This document shows, piece by piece, positions 48,071 to 60,719 of a stretch of DNA of 64,000 bases. A program made the translations under genes and the position numbers. Below the pieces are notes generated by a model. The model saw only the letters and a list, made by a program, of their open reading frames with translations, did not search any database and was not told where the DNA came from. Source of the stretch: Clusia tigrina (Eukaryota; Arthropoda; Insecta; Diptera; Clusiidae); contig OV050033.1 in assembly GCA_920105625.2 (NCBI GenBank), positions 19,364,001 through 19,428,000 on the forward strand, given 5' to 3'. Position 1 is the stretch's first letter; each line of letters starts with the position of its first letter.

Positions 48071-49945
48071 CAGTTCAGGGTGAGTGGCGTAAACTCACAA
48101 CAGAGTAACTCAGAATACAAAAAAATAGCGATGGGGTAAAACACCAAATGAGGAAATTTGGCTCGCTGAGCTATGTCTAAAGTCCTCTTTTCGGGTAAGA
48201 TACTCAGAAGGAAACCAACCAGAGAGCTTTGAAAAACAGATCTAGGAAGACTGATGGAGACTAAGGAAATCTCACTAACTTAGCACATTTTAACTGAAAG
48301 AAGATTGAAGGGACTCTTTTGGGGTCCTTGAGGGTGCTTAAAAATCAAGCTTGAGGTGCACTAGTAGTAGTAAGAGAGTTTAACCTAAGCAACGTAAACC
48401 TGATAGCAGGGAATTGTCAATTTATCTCAAATAAACTTATCACTAGTCATTTTGGGCTCTTCTTGAATGAACTAGAATGGTGTCACCTCATAGCGCCCTA
48501 CTCCAGGTACCCTCCTAACAGAGAAATGGAAAGTTATTTGGGGTACAAAGGTCAGTGATTTATTCGAATGATCATTAATAAGCTAAGACTTCATATATGG
48601 TTGCGATTAAGATGGAGCAAAATGTCTTTCTTTCGAAAAACCCTTATATTAATATAATAAGATAACTGTAGGGGAGAGGAGCATAGATCAACTGTAAAGT
48701 ATTGGCGCTTGGGTACATTTGGGTGGAGATGTTTAATTGACAGATTTAATATTCTTCGGAAAGACAACCCTTAATTTTAATAAAAATTTCACAGAGATTG
48801 ACGACTAATTTCATATTCTATTCCATTCAATTGCTTAAAGGCTCGCAAGTTTATTCTATTTTATAAAATGTTTTTGGCATCTTCCTCGGTTTTTTATCTC
48901 ATAAAGCCAACCATAGTTTCATGAAATCTTTGTTGTAACTATTCATTCCATTTGGGCGCTTATCACCAAATTTAATCCTATGAATCCATGAAATACATTT
49001 CTCCGTATATCTATAAGGAAGCTTCCGCCATTTATTGTACGAGAATTGTATTGTATGTGAGAGCAATGCTGTAAACTTCAGCAGATCCTTAAAAAGCATA
49101 GTCAAACATCTAAGTCCCGAAATATTTGGTTAACTCAGGAAAATAGAGTGATTCCGTTGGATTGGATTGTCAGGTTTGATTCTCGCTCTAATGACTCCTT
49201 CAATCTCAGCTTTCTATTCGAGTCTAAGAATGTAGTGAGTGATACTGACTTTGATACTCTTACACACTTTCATGCATGACGAAATTTATTTGTGTGTTGG
49301 AGTGCAATGAACTCACATAGGGGGGTACTACATACATTTCTATATGACACAAAGAAGATATTCTGCTTTGATCAAGTATCAATGATGCAACAGAATGAAT
49401 TAGCAACTTAAGTATGACGTATAGACGCAAAATGCTTCGTCAAAACTTTAGAATAAACGAGGAGGAAATTCAGCAGAAACTGGTGCTATAAGGGAATGCT
49501 GCACATGGTGATTGATAACATTGCGGAGCCATTTAGTATGTCTTTCAGTATCACCGGAGCGCGAAAAAACCACTCAATACACAATGAAAAATTATAATAC
49601 TCCATCCCACCACAGTAGTTAAGTGCGTCACGAATGAAATTTTCAAACCATTTGCTTAATTATCAGTTTCTGGCACAGGAAAAGTCACTCGTGAACAATT
49701 CGGAGGAGTTATTTAAACATTTTTGGATGTTCTGGATTATACCAATTAAAAACCTAGAGTAATGGTATTTTTTATTCGTCGTGGATATGTATACGCCGCA
49801 TACTCCAATTACTTAAAAATCGTAGAATTCGCTTGGAGAAGAATTTTGAACCTCAGCCGTATCAATCGCGCCCTGCTTAAATGCGCCCAAGCAAAGGGAA
49901 ATGGATACGTCGTCTATTCGTGTTGCTTCCCCCACTTAGCTAGCA
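48071..49945. other. AT-rich insert sequence, texture B
   Basis: No gene or recognised transposon domain. It is like the other texture B blocks in lacking CA/TG and CAG repeats. Confidence 0.4.
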
Positions 49946-50860
49946 GGTAACTCAGTTTACGTTACGTTTAATTTACGTTTAATTCACTTTCCCATCTCTC
50001 CACTCGCAAGACGGCAGTTCTATTCACAAGCCAATAAAGCGCCAGAAAATGTTTACCTTTCTGATCGTACTTCCAACCCCCATTTTGGGGATATTCTTTC
50101 TGCCTTTTTGGTGTGTGCTTTGCATACTACAATCAATGTACAAAAGTGACAGTGGTTTTGCTGTCCCGGCTCAATTGTTTCCATACCTTTATTTTATTTC
50201 CATTTGCAACATTTTGGCGTATTTAATTCATTTATTATATCTCAAGGCGGGCGTGTGTTGACTCAAATTAAATTTTCGGCTCCCACAATGGCGGAGCCCG
50301 AAAAAACTGCACGTCATGGCTTAAGAGCTGAGCATTATTTCGTTATTAAAAAATGGAAAAGAAAACAAGATGCGTACCCAAAAGGCAGACAAAAATGCTG
50401 GGTGCCTCTTTGTTTGTGTGTATGGGGGGAGGGTGTGTTATTTTTTATATTTATTATGGATTAATGGAAGCAAGTTTTTTATCACAGGGAGAACAAAAAA
50501 TTGATTTGTGCGGCATTTTTTCTTTTATTCGTCGCACGGAAATTGCTGGGCTGACAAAACAAATGACAACAAAAGATAATTTCAGAGAGGAACAGCAAAG
50601 TGTGCACTTTATTTCCCCCTCCTTTTTCTGCTTTATTGGGGCTGAGTAATTGCCGCACAAAAGCCATTCAGCGTTTAACTAAGTAGCAAATAGCATGCCA
50701 AGTCATTTCTTTTTAACACTTTGGCGGCTCGCTTTTGGAGCCCGAAGAAAGGTTCCATTAACACTGCAAAGTCTGTAAAAGTTGGGAGAGGCACACAGAG
50801 CGCAATTATTAAGAATCTCTCAGGGTGTTACTTCATATATGTGGATTTTTTTCAGACCTA
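49946..50860. other. Non-coding unique DNA, texture A
   Basis: No convincing gene. Overlapping plus-strand frames of 70-98 codons (50049-50649) and antisense frames cover the same bases. No motif was recognised. Confidence 0.45.
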
Positions 50861-52115
50861 AGTTGACAAGTTGGAATTGCAATTAGAACATGGACTTGCA
50901 GATTCGAGGGAGTAAATACGCTTACAGACTTCTTCCTCAAGTTTAAACTTATGTGAAACATAGCAATTTTATTTTATTTTTTTTTTTTGTGAAGGATAAA
51001 ATTAGTTTGGTTTTCGTAACTACTACGCTGAATTAACTTACGGTACTAAAAGCACATGCGAGTCTGTGGTAGAGCACATATAAGCTACACGAAGATGCCT
51101 TGGTGTATACACTATATAGAATTGATTTATTTTTATAAAATATTGCTGTACTCTATTTTAACTGTCACTATTTTTTAATTATTATCATCAAATTGAATTA
51201 TCCGCAATAGGTGGTGGAGGAGTGGAGAACCAACTTCACCTGTGACACAACTTCCTAATTTAGGTGCTCGTTGATAGTACATAGGTGGATATAGATCTAG
51301 TCAGTTGCTGTGGTTATAAATGTGGCATTGACTTATTTTACCATACACTACAAGATCCCATGGAAATTACAGGTATTCAATAGTATCTCCTGCAGGTATA
51401 GTGACCAATGGAGATACTTCCATCGATACATAAGCTTCACCTTTGACTGCTCAATGCTATGCGGTTCCAAATGCATACATATCGCCTCTTTTTCTTTCAG
51501 TTGTTTGGAGATGTAGACTCAACATATTGCTTTACGTGATGTATAAGGATATATGAGGATATTATTCTGAGATAATGTAATGAATATTATCAAGGCCTTA
51601 AATTCCGAGAGACCATAAAAGTTTCACCGTAGAGAAAGAATCATTGGAAAATTAAAAATGGACTCAATAATCAGTCCTTAATTCAATAGGAGCCTAACAC
51701 AATTACGTTTACAATTACAATTAACCCCACTTGAATCATAATACAAAAACAAATCCCTCACGGGGGAATTGATCCTGCTCGACGCAGTCAGTATCACTGT
51801 AACATTTTCTATAAAACTTCCCTATTAAGTCTTTAAGTAATATAGCTCCCAGAGAACTCGCAGTATTAGCGCTGCGTGAGATGAAAATCATAACACTAGC
51901 TATGAGAGCTTGTAACTGATTCAACTGTGCATATCCAAGGCGTATGTCGCAACAACTATGAATTTACCTGTAGCAGGGCACTTATGAAATATCAGAATCC
52001 CAACTTTACTTTACTTTGGGTTCAGTAAATGATGCTGCTGGTCCTTTAGATTTCGACAGAAGGGTACAGAGAGACGGAGCTGAAACTTACCTCACTACTT
52101 TTGGCTATAATTGAT
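50861..52115. other. AT-rich insert sequence, texture B
   Basis: No gene recognised. Small frames of 62-68 codons only. A T-run lies at about 50978-50988. Confidence 0.4.
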
Positions 52116-54330
52116 ATTAACAAACCACTTTAATTGCGCAGATCTCCACAGCAATAGAATAATTGCACAATATTATTAAATACGTTGCCGACCATGCTCC
52201 ATCAATGAAGTGGTGCCAATTATGAGCCTCCTGCCTAACCAAGCCATGTACGCAAATATGCAAATTGGTGCTTACACACGCAAATGAACACACATATATA
52301 TATATAAGCGACACTATAAATGCAATGCAAATATATGCAGGCAGGCAGACAGGAGACACACAAACTCACACATAAGCACGCACACGCATGTGTACAGACA
52401 AGCACACACAATGAGAGACACGCTCAAGCGTTGCGTGTAAGCAAACCCGAAAAGCAAAATTAATTAAAATGACAGATCGATTGACACAAATGTCAATATG
52501 TACATGAGTGGGTGTGTGGGTGGAGGTGGGAGGTAGGAGTGGTCGTTTGTGTTTCTCGAATTACATGCGTATAGTGTCCGCACAATGGTTTTGCTGTGGT
52601 GCATACCGGCTGCATGCACACTCTGTTGACCAGTTAAAAACATAAGTTTTTCGTTACTCAGACGCCTCCGGTGTCGAGGGAAGGAGTGTACGTTTGTTTA
52701 AAAATATCCTTACGAACGCTGCCAGAATTAAAAAGTAATTACGTGCGATTGATGCGAGAAATGCAATTACTGAGCCAGGGCTTTATGAAGTGAATTTAAA
52801 CAGGGAATAAAGAAAAAACGCAGTGCTTTTTTTTGAAGTTGGCAGCCTGAGTTGACGTTTATACACGCACCCAGACATTTAAAATCCATTTTCAATCCAC
52901 TAATCCTTCTCTTCGATGTCAGAACGTGTATGCCCACACTTACGTACAATACCCTAATACCCATTTTTTTAAGGAGCAACTTAACACCTCACATGACTGC
53001 TGCCGGCGCTACGAACAGCAGCAGTAGCAGCAGCAGCAGAAGATGAACAATACACCCGGCACACGACACACGTCAAATATTTTAAACTTTCTGCAGCTTC
53101 GGAACTGTGTACACAGAGCGCAAATGTGCCAAAAGCACACAACCACACATGCACACATGCTACACGCAATTTGTGGCAGCTCAATTGAACCCAAGTGTAT
53201 ACATATACCGAACGTGTTTACCCTTTACACTTTATTTTCTCCGTTTCACCTTATTCAACAGTTTCAGGGGGGGGGGGGGGTAAACCACAAGGAAAAAAAA
53301 TTCTAAAAAAGAAACGAGTTAAAGGAGAGCACAAATAAGTATAGAAAATGGAAAGCACTTGAGGGAAAACATACCAAGAAATCCAAGCAAAGCTGATTTC
53401 GCATGCAGCAGAATTCAGTGTTAGCGGGAAATCCTCTGTTCGCGCTTACAAAGGAGTCGAAAATTTTCCTTAAGCAACTTTCGAAATAAGATTCTAGTTG
53501 AAAGAAAACTACAGCAGCAACAACATCAACAACAACAACAACTGTAGGAGGTACCCATGTTAGTCTCTGCGTGTGCGAGAGTGATTTACATGTATGTCCT
53601 ACGTGCAAATACGCACACAAATTTTTATTCCTTGTTTTGTCTAAGTTAAAAATCCTTTCCTTGTTTGGTTCGCTGCTGCGATATTTTTCTTTTTTTATTT
53701 TATTACGTTTCCACCAGACAAACAAAAGCTTAAGAACTCGCCTGCTTACGAATACAACCTTACAAGAAGTCACGCTCACACACACACACATACTCCAGTT
53801 GTACGCCACACCACACACTCGCCTAAGCAAGACATTTGTGTGAAAGGATTTTCAAGTCTCTGTCGGGGGTCGTGGTGGCGCCACTTCTCCTCTTTATTTT
53901 TACGAGTGATGTGATTTGTTTTACACATGAGGGAATGCGGCAACTTTTTACTTCAACTGGCGGTGTGTCTATGGGTGTATGGGAGTGAGTGTGTGTGTGT
54001 GTGCGGCTGTCCGTGTGGCGTAGTTTGTCTAACTCTTAACTGACTTGTGTTCTTCGCTGCTTGCGTTTTGTTTTATTGAGTTACATTTTTTGTGCAGCCG
54101 CCCGAGTATTTTTTCTAAAATATTCGCAAATAAAGGCCACTTGCATATCGAATCCGTTCCGAATGCTTGCTGAGAATTTCCAAACACGTACACGACGTTT
54201 CGGCGACTTCCAAAACGAGTTGAGTTCAAATTGGATTTGATTTTAAAAGTGAAATTTGTTAGTTGTGCATCTCTGTGTGGAGTTTGCAGTGCTGAATTTT
54301 ATGTGAGGCGTATGAGTAACTTAAATGCAA
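52116..54330. other. Non-coding unique DNA with simple repeats, texture A
   Basis: It contains ATATAT at 52290-52303, CAGCAG-type repeats at 53018-53040, a run of 14 G (listed), CAACAA at about 53519-53540 and GT-rich sequence at 53985-54003. A 175-codon minus frame (53303-53830) is Val/Phe/Cys-rich and overlaps repeats. I do not call it a gene. Confidence 0.5.
53267..53280. repeat. Homopolymer run of 14 G
   Basis: Fourteen consecutive G, followed by TAAACC. It is very unusual in AT-rich insect DNA. It could form a G-quadruplex between molecules or be an assembly artefact, since its length is hard to sequence. Confidence 0.95.
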
Positions 54331-54945
54331 GGGAGTCCAATTTTTTATGTTATAAGTATATGAATATAAAATAAAGTTCTAGAAAATGAAGAAGATTCTG
54401 TCTATACATAAGTTATGGTGTGCTGTGAGGTAAGCAGTACATCCTTTTTATATTTGTCGAAGCTCTTAATATAAATGCACGTATATCTGACTAGTAAAAT
54501 GTATGTGATCTTCACTAGGTATGCCATCCTAAGATGTGTTCGAGGTTCCACATCTAGATGATCGTAGATCCTTGAGTCCTTAGCACATAAAACCTTGACA
54601 CAAATATATTTTAATGAAATTACTACAAAGAACATACAGAGACTCATATAGGAGTGTATATATTTGAGGATATTTTTATAATTCTTCCATAGAAGCAGGA
54701 ATCTATGTCACCTTGTCAGTTTGTATACTGCAACACAGATAGTCCTGTCGCTGATGAAAAGAGATTTAATGGATTAGATTGATGGATTTAATCAGTATTC
54801 TATTGAGGAAAATCGGAATACTCGTAGTTTAAGAGTTATTCGTTTGTACTTTAAAAGCAGGAATGTAGTTATTTAATATCAAATTTGCATTCTAATAACG
54901 ATTTAGTTTCCTCTCTAGTCACTCTACCCTAATTTACTGTTGTTT
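54331..54945. other. AT-rich insert sequence, texture B
   Basis: No gene recognised. A short block. A TACTCGTA octamer lies at 54819-54826. Confidence 0.4.
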
Positions 54946-55688
54946 TTATAGTTCAACGGATGACGTCACAAATCAATTTGCACACAAACATGCTCACATC
55001 GTCAAGTAATTGCGCAGAACTCCTAAGCCAAATGATGCTTTTCGAATATTTTACTGCTTCCATTTTTGCCACTTTCTAACCAAAAATCTCGTCAGTGGGG
55101 AATGGCATTCCATCTATTCGGCCATCAGCGCCCTAGTATGAGTTGAAGTGTAAATGCGCTTCGAGCTTTTGACTCACTGAACAGTTGTGTGAATTTTTTA
55201 TAAACTTTCATGTCAATTTGCATATCCTTGCTTACATTTTAAGTTAATCTTCTTACATGTGGCTCATACACTGAACAAATGTGTGCTGCATGCAACAGCT
55301 GACAGCTCTTCACTTCATATACGCTCATAATACCAAGTAATACCGTTGCTCCGCTGGAGAAGGGTTCTAAGTATGCTCTGCAAATCCAATAAAGGCTCAT
55401 CATAAATTCCGGCAACGCACTCGCTCGCACAATGTCGAAGGAAACTCTTTTGCCTGGCTTTATGGTGGCAGCGCTATTCAAACAAAGAAAGCAGGAAATG
55501 AAGAGTGGACGGCGGGGGTAGCGGAATGGCAAGGAAAGAAATTCTAATTTCCCACCGACAAATTGCGCGCCGCCCTTTAAGCATGCGTTGTAAAACTATT
55601 CGCAGGATACAAAGGATTACAATCGTTGCAAATACTCGTCCAATGTGCGTGTGTGCTGTGGGTGTTGGTATGCGTGGATTCTCTCTAA

Positions 55689-55710
55689 GTGTGTGTGTGT
55701 GTGTGTGTGT
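55689..55710. repeat. GT dinucleotide microsatellite
   Basis: Eleven uninterrupted GT units. Confidence 0.93.
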
Positions 55711-56006
55711 TTATGAGGTATCTATGCTTTGTTTTCCTTTTTATGAGCAGACATTTTTTTTTTTTAAATTGAACTTTGCTTCAGCTTCTTTCCGTTTCTT
55801 GACGTTTTGCTCTGCTTCTTTAATCTTTTATTATGACTTCGACGCAAATATGACTACTTTACCCGGCGAGCGTTGATGATGAATGCGAGTTGATGAGTTT
55901 GTGAAATGCGAAATGTGAGAAATGCCCAAGCAAATAGGAGCCAGGAAAAATGGGAGAAACTTTTGATTAAAGTAATGGGACTTTTGCAGGCAGGATAAGT
56001 CGTCTC

Positions 56007-56029
56007 CGGGTGCTACATCGTAGCACCCG
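56007..56029. repeat. Perfect 9-bp GC-rich hairpin
   Basis: CGGGTGCTA at 56007-56015 pairs exactly with TAGCACCCG at 56021-56029 across the 5-base loop CATCG. Confidence 0.88.
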
Positions 56030-56760
56030 TTTGAGTGCGCCCCCACAACGCTCCGCTTCATTAGCACCTGAATGAACTTTTGCAGTTTGAAAATCTTTTA
56101 ATTTTTCCCACTTGCTGCAATTTATATCACTCTCTTTCTTCGCTACCAACTTATTCAAATGGGAGCTACAACTGATATTTGCATTAAGGAACTTTGCTTT
56201 TAAGTAGAAAGTTTACTTTTAATTTGTGCTGAGACTGGTTGACTTTATTTGTGTGTGGGTGTGGGTGTGTTTCTATACACATATGTGTCTGCTGTGTGCT
56301 TAAAAGCCGCCTTCACTCTTCATTTGTTCACTTGCCTTTCAAAGAAACCCGCTCAACTTTTGCAACTGGCTCTAGACTGGTGCATTTTCGGCTGCAACGC
56401 CTACAGCTGCGCTCCCTTTCGACACACCCCTCAACCAGTCAGCACCCGCAATTTAGCCTCTGCACGGGCGCTGCTTTATATCACTCCATCCTTTGGGGTA
56501 GGAAGTACCAACTACTTGGCTGAAGTTGTCTACGTTTCATTTATTTCTTAAGTGCATTTTAAGCAATTTTTGCAAATGTGTAATTTTTGTAATTGTGGAG
56601 CGTTGGCTTAGTGCGGAGCTCTAAAACGTTTTCGTTTTTGAGAACTCACTAAAAACGAAAAGGAGTGAAAAAGCACATAAAATGCAATCCAAATGAACCA
56701 CTTTGCCTTCGATTCGAAGCAGCTTGAATTGGATTCTCAGTACTCCTTTTGCGATTTTTA

Positions 56761-57510
56761 TGTTTCCAAGCGATTTAGGGTATTTTAGTTTCGCCAATGA
56801 TTAAGAAAGTTTTCCAGAGGCCACTGCTATCATTCATCCGTTTGTTGCAGTCCCAACTGAACTGTTCTTAAGAGGGGTTAAGTTGAAGTAACTATTTGAT
56901 AAAAAGTGTCCGATTTTAGTTTTTCACAATCATGGCTTAAAAAATGTTATTTTTATTTGCTTAGGAAATATTTAACAAAGTTTAATTGAATACATCAGTT
57001 TATCCTGAACACTTCCAACTTATTAATTTCAATTAACAATTAAATATACCCTGTGAATCATTTGGGAAGATTCCTATAAAAAACTGAATTAGTGTGGAAG
57101 AGATTGGTGTTCTCTCTCTGTTACATATTTTCTTGCTGACGCCAAGACAGACTGAGAAAAGTTGAGTTGATGATGACGTAAAAGTGCAGCTGTAAAATGC
57201 AGTGTCACAGACAGAAGCCATCCACCCAGGTGGGAGTGGAGTACACCAAATCCGTAAAAGCTGTCAGTCGAGACTCTTAAGCAAGCTCAGATTAGCAATA
57301 AGTGAAACAGTGAACAATGATTTTGTATTGTGTCCTGGTATTTCTGTAATATACGCGTTACCAAGGTGAGCACTTAAAAACAAATTTAAGAGATTGATAT
57401 CCATCATGAACGGAAAGAGCCATAAATCCTTTGCCAGCTCCTTTCGAAATTGTGCACAAACTGTCATAAATTTCTTGACAAATACCCGTGCGGAGTGCGT
57501 ACAGGAGTCG
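56761..57510. other. Intermediate AT-rich sequence
   Basis: No gene recognised. Texture is between the A and B types. Small minus frames of 62-67 codons without motifs. Confidence 0.35.
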
Positions 57511-59100
57511 CGGTGTCAGTAGCCCTGATGAATAAATGAATGCTTTAATTGCAATTGGAAGTGAGTCTTCTACTTTCACAATGCAATTAAATACTTTCGA
57601 GCAGTTAAGCAGCAAGAAAAACAGCACAGCAAATGCCTTGACAAATGGCAAAGCAGTTGCAGTTGCAGATGCAGTTTTAATTAAAACATCGCTGGCAGCA
57701 GCGGCAGTGGCAGTGGCGGTGGCAGTGACAGTTGCTGTAGCAGCGACAACCGTGAAAATGAAACGGCAGCAATTTGAAACTGAAATCGCCATTTATAATT
57801 TTGAGGAGAATGGAGCGGTAGCGGCAGCTTCAGCCTTAGCCGCAGCCACAGCCAAAGCAAAAAAGGACAACGGCGCAGGCACAACAAGAACTCGATGTTC
57901 AATGCTCAGCTACCTCAGCTGCAGCGGTGTGAGTATGCTCCTCCCTTCGCTAACTACTTTTGTTTGAAAGTTTTTCCATCATCCCTGATGCAACCCTGCC
58001 CCGCCTTCCCACCTACCGCATAAGTATTGTGCAATATTTTGTGCTTTTAATTGTGCATTTTTTAAGACAATATAAATGATGATGCTGCCAGCGATTAAAA
58101 GCGTCGGAAGGAGCATTGCTGTGCAGTGCTGTGGAGGGGACTTGCAAGCAGCGGGCTTAGAGTTGTTAAGTGAACAGCGCTACCGTCCGCCAGCGCACCG
58201 TGCGGTCAATGCGGTTGCTTTGGTTGATTCGAAACAAAAAGCTAAAAGGCGAAATAAAAGAAAAATTAGCAGCTTCGGTTGTAAATCTTCCGCCGCGAAG
58301 CACTGCTGTCTCATTTCGATGGATGGATGGATGGATGAACGGTTGAATGAAAGAGTGAAGCAGTGAATGGGATGTTGGCCGGTTGGCATGGTTGAGAGTT
58401 GTTTACTTTTGCATTGAAGCGTAGGGAAGTTCGCCTGGGAAAGGCTGCACAATAAATACGTCTGTTTGATTAATAAACGCTTGCAACAATTTTAACAGTT
58501 GCAACTAATTTCGCCACCCTTCATGTCTCTGGTGAGAAAAAAGGGGTCAAGGAAGAAGATAGACTAGACAAGTCGGGAAAAGTGGAGTAAATCATTATGG
58601 AATAAAATTTTCTTCATTAGGGAAATTGTAAATAAAATTATTCTCAGCTAACCTAATCCAAACAGAGCTGGTCTCCATACTGCTGGTGTTGTCGGTGGGT
58701 GCTGCAATTGAAGCATGAATGTAAGAGTAACCCTCTGAAATGTTGCAAGAAAATAAAAATATGGCAGTCGGTGGCAATTTTGGCTGGCGTGTGAAATATG
58801 AAATCACAAACTGGCAGTTACTCACTCCTCTGTTTCGGGGAAGCTGGCTGCTCAGTGCGACTGTTGGGGTAGCCATGATTAATGGAACAATACTAAATCT
58901 GCAGAGTGCAGAGCAAATCAGGCGTGAATTGTTAAGAATTTCAGATATGATTCAGAAGAATTTGTGTTGATAAATGGCGTAAATATGGCAAATAGTGCAA
59001 GGATTCAACGTAGGGTGTGCGATGAATTGCTAAAGCACGGTCAAATTATTCTGAATATTTGAATGAAATTGCGGGCAATGAGGGCTTCAACAAAAAAAGT
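57511..59100. other. Non-coding unique DNA, texture A
   Basis: A GGCAGT/GGCGGT hexamer patch at about 57690-57735 gives an Ala/Val-rich 143-codon plus frame (57536-57967) and mirror frames on the minus strand. This is simple-sequence coding by accident. A GGAT run lies at 58318-58337. Confidence 0.5.
58318..58337. repeat. GGAT tetranucleotide microsatellite
   Basis: About five GGAT units, then GAACGG. Confidence 0.9.
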
Positions 59101-59194
59101 AATGCAGGAGGGGGGAAAAAAAGTCAATAAAAATGTGTGGATCTGTGGAATATATAGTGAATAGAACACTTATGCCGACGTGCTAAGACAATGA

Positions 59195-59345
59195 GTGGCT
59201 TATCAGCTGCCTGGACACAAGGGACACAATTAATAATCATAGTAAGTGCTTGTGGTGCTATCGGACTATTCTACGATTCTGCAAAACGGAACAAAGAGTC
59301 CATTGTATGGAGCGTTCTGCTCCTGCTACTTCATATTTGGCCAAT
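59195..59345 (+). pseudogene. Possible non-LTR retrotransposon RNase H and C-terminus scrap
   Basis: One frame reads VAYQLPGHKG at about 59195-59224, like the PGHxG motif near the end of retrotransposon RNase H domains. A shifted frame reads LRFCKTEQ, then after another shift SPLYGAFCSC, which resembles the terminal Cys/His cluster (CRxC.TExESP.H..C.C). Several frameshifts are needed and the usual GNExAD after PGHxG is not seen, so this is tentative. Confidence 0.3.
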
Positions 59346-59825
59346 GTAGGCATTCAATTCTCCTCCAAGCTTGAACAGCTCAAGAAAAGATAAGTTCATC
59401 TCAGATCTGATCTGTAATCAGGGGTCAATGTACATAAATACCACAAAGCCACAGCGCTGCGTAAGGGAACAATATTCATAATGACCTCAAATAGACAAGG
59501 GTTCAGCTAATTTATGTCATTATGGTTTTACTCCCATCATAACTCTTTTCTCTATCAAATCTTCAGTTTGACATACTAAATTTTCGACGCTTTTGGGCGT
59601 ATACTGTTAATCCCAGATGGTAAGTAACCAATCTTGGGTCCTAACCCAGTTTTGTGACGTTCCTTTATGGAAATTTGATAAATGGGTCTGATCTCTCTGT
59701 TTTATAGTTGAAATTCTTTCAGGACAAACATGAAGAAGCTTTCAGCACTTAATAGAGAAAATATTCCGTTAAGGAATTGTGGTTATTTATTCTCTTTGCT
59801 TCTTCCAATTGACCATTTATATTTA

Positions 59826-59884
59826 TTATTACTATTATTGTCATATATGTACTTATTATTATTGCTATTATTGTCATTATTAAA
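59826..59884. repeat. TTA/ATT-rich interrupted microsatellite
   Basis: Two patches of TTA/ATT trinucleotides separated by TGTCATATATGTAC. They produce a Leu-rich stretch in the overlapping 104-codon frame (59730-60044), which is therefore not credible as a gene. Confidence 0.8.
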
Positions 59885-60436
59885 AATATTAATATCATTA
59901 TTTCATGTTTTCTCATTTCAGGTAATTACAAGAATCAATATTTTCAGATGTTTAAGTGTAAGTCAAGTTAAAACTATTTGTATTATACCTATTAAGATAC
60001 CGTATGTAAGGACGATAAGGACATGGTTTGGTAATTTATATTAGACCCTAATATGAGATACCCTAATAATTATCTGATAGAAGCAACTTCCTTTTTTGCT
60101 TTTTTGATTGTATTTAGTTATATATCTGGGTATATGAAGGATATTATGGATAAATTCCATTCGATTGCAATCTGCACGTAACGATATTGGAGCACAAAAG
60201 AACCTAAAAGCATATTATAGTATTCTAAACACAACTTCACTTTGCAGTTTGGTTAGAGTTGTTGTAACTTATTGCTGAATAATAGTTTGTTGCTTGCTTG
60301 CCTTATTTAACTACTTCAAATATTCAAAATTGTTTGTTCTGTTTCGTGATTTTGCGATACTTTCTCAATGCTTGCTTCTAATAGGCAAATTTACATTTGG
60401 ACAGAGAACTTGCCGAGAAACTAATGAAATCTCTGA

Positions 60437-60719
60437 TGTTCTTTGGCTCATAATCGGTGATGAAAAATGGGTCACGTACGACAATCGGAAGCTTGAAAGA
60501 TCGTAGATAAGGGATGGTGAGCCATCACAAGCGTTTGCGAAGCCAGGATTGATCGTTGTGAACTATATTGATCACTTACTTTTAATACATGAACCAACAA
60601 TTTGTTGTTTGGCTTATAACCGGTGATGAAAAATGGATCACGTACGGCAACCGGAAGCTTCAAAGATCGTAGATAAGGGATGGTGAGCCATCACAAGCAT
60701 TTGTGAAGCCAGGATTGAT
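60437..60719 (+). repeat. 117-bp duplication within the mariner relic
   Basis: Bases 60437-60553 match 60603-60719 at a constant 166-bp offset with only a few differences, separated by 49 unrelated bases. Both copies include the first catalytic motif and the same in-frame TAG in GATCGTAGATAAG. Confidence 0.95.

Larger units (their letters stand above)
54946..56760. other. Non-coding unique DNA, texture A
   Basis: It contains a GT run at 55689-55710, a T13 run at about 55754-55766 and a GC-rich hairpin (listed). A 123-codon plus frame (55505-55876) reads through the GT run and is not credible. Confidence 0.5.

Noticed and set aside
53303..53830. 175-codon minus-strand frame
   Set aside because: Overlaps CAACAA and CA-type repeats and an opposing plus frame. 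No recognised domain.
54961..54968. Full palindromic CRE-like site TGACGTCA (also at 19789-19796)
   Set aside because: About one copy is expected by chance in 64 kb, so two are not evidence of regulation.
57536..57967. Ala/Val-rich 143-codon frame
   Set aside because: Made by a GGCAGT-type hexamer repeat. Opposite-strand frames are open over the same bases.
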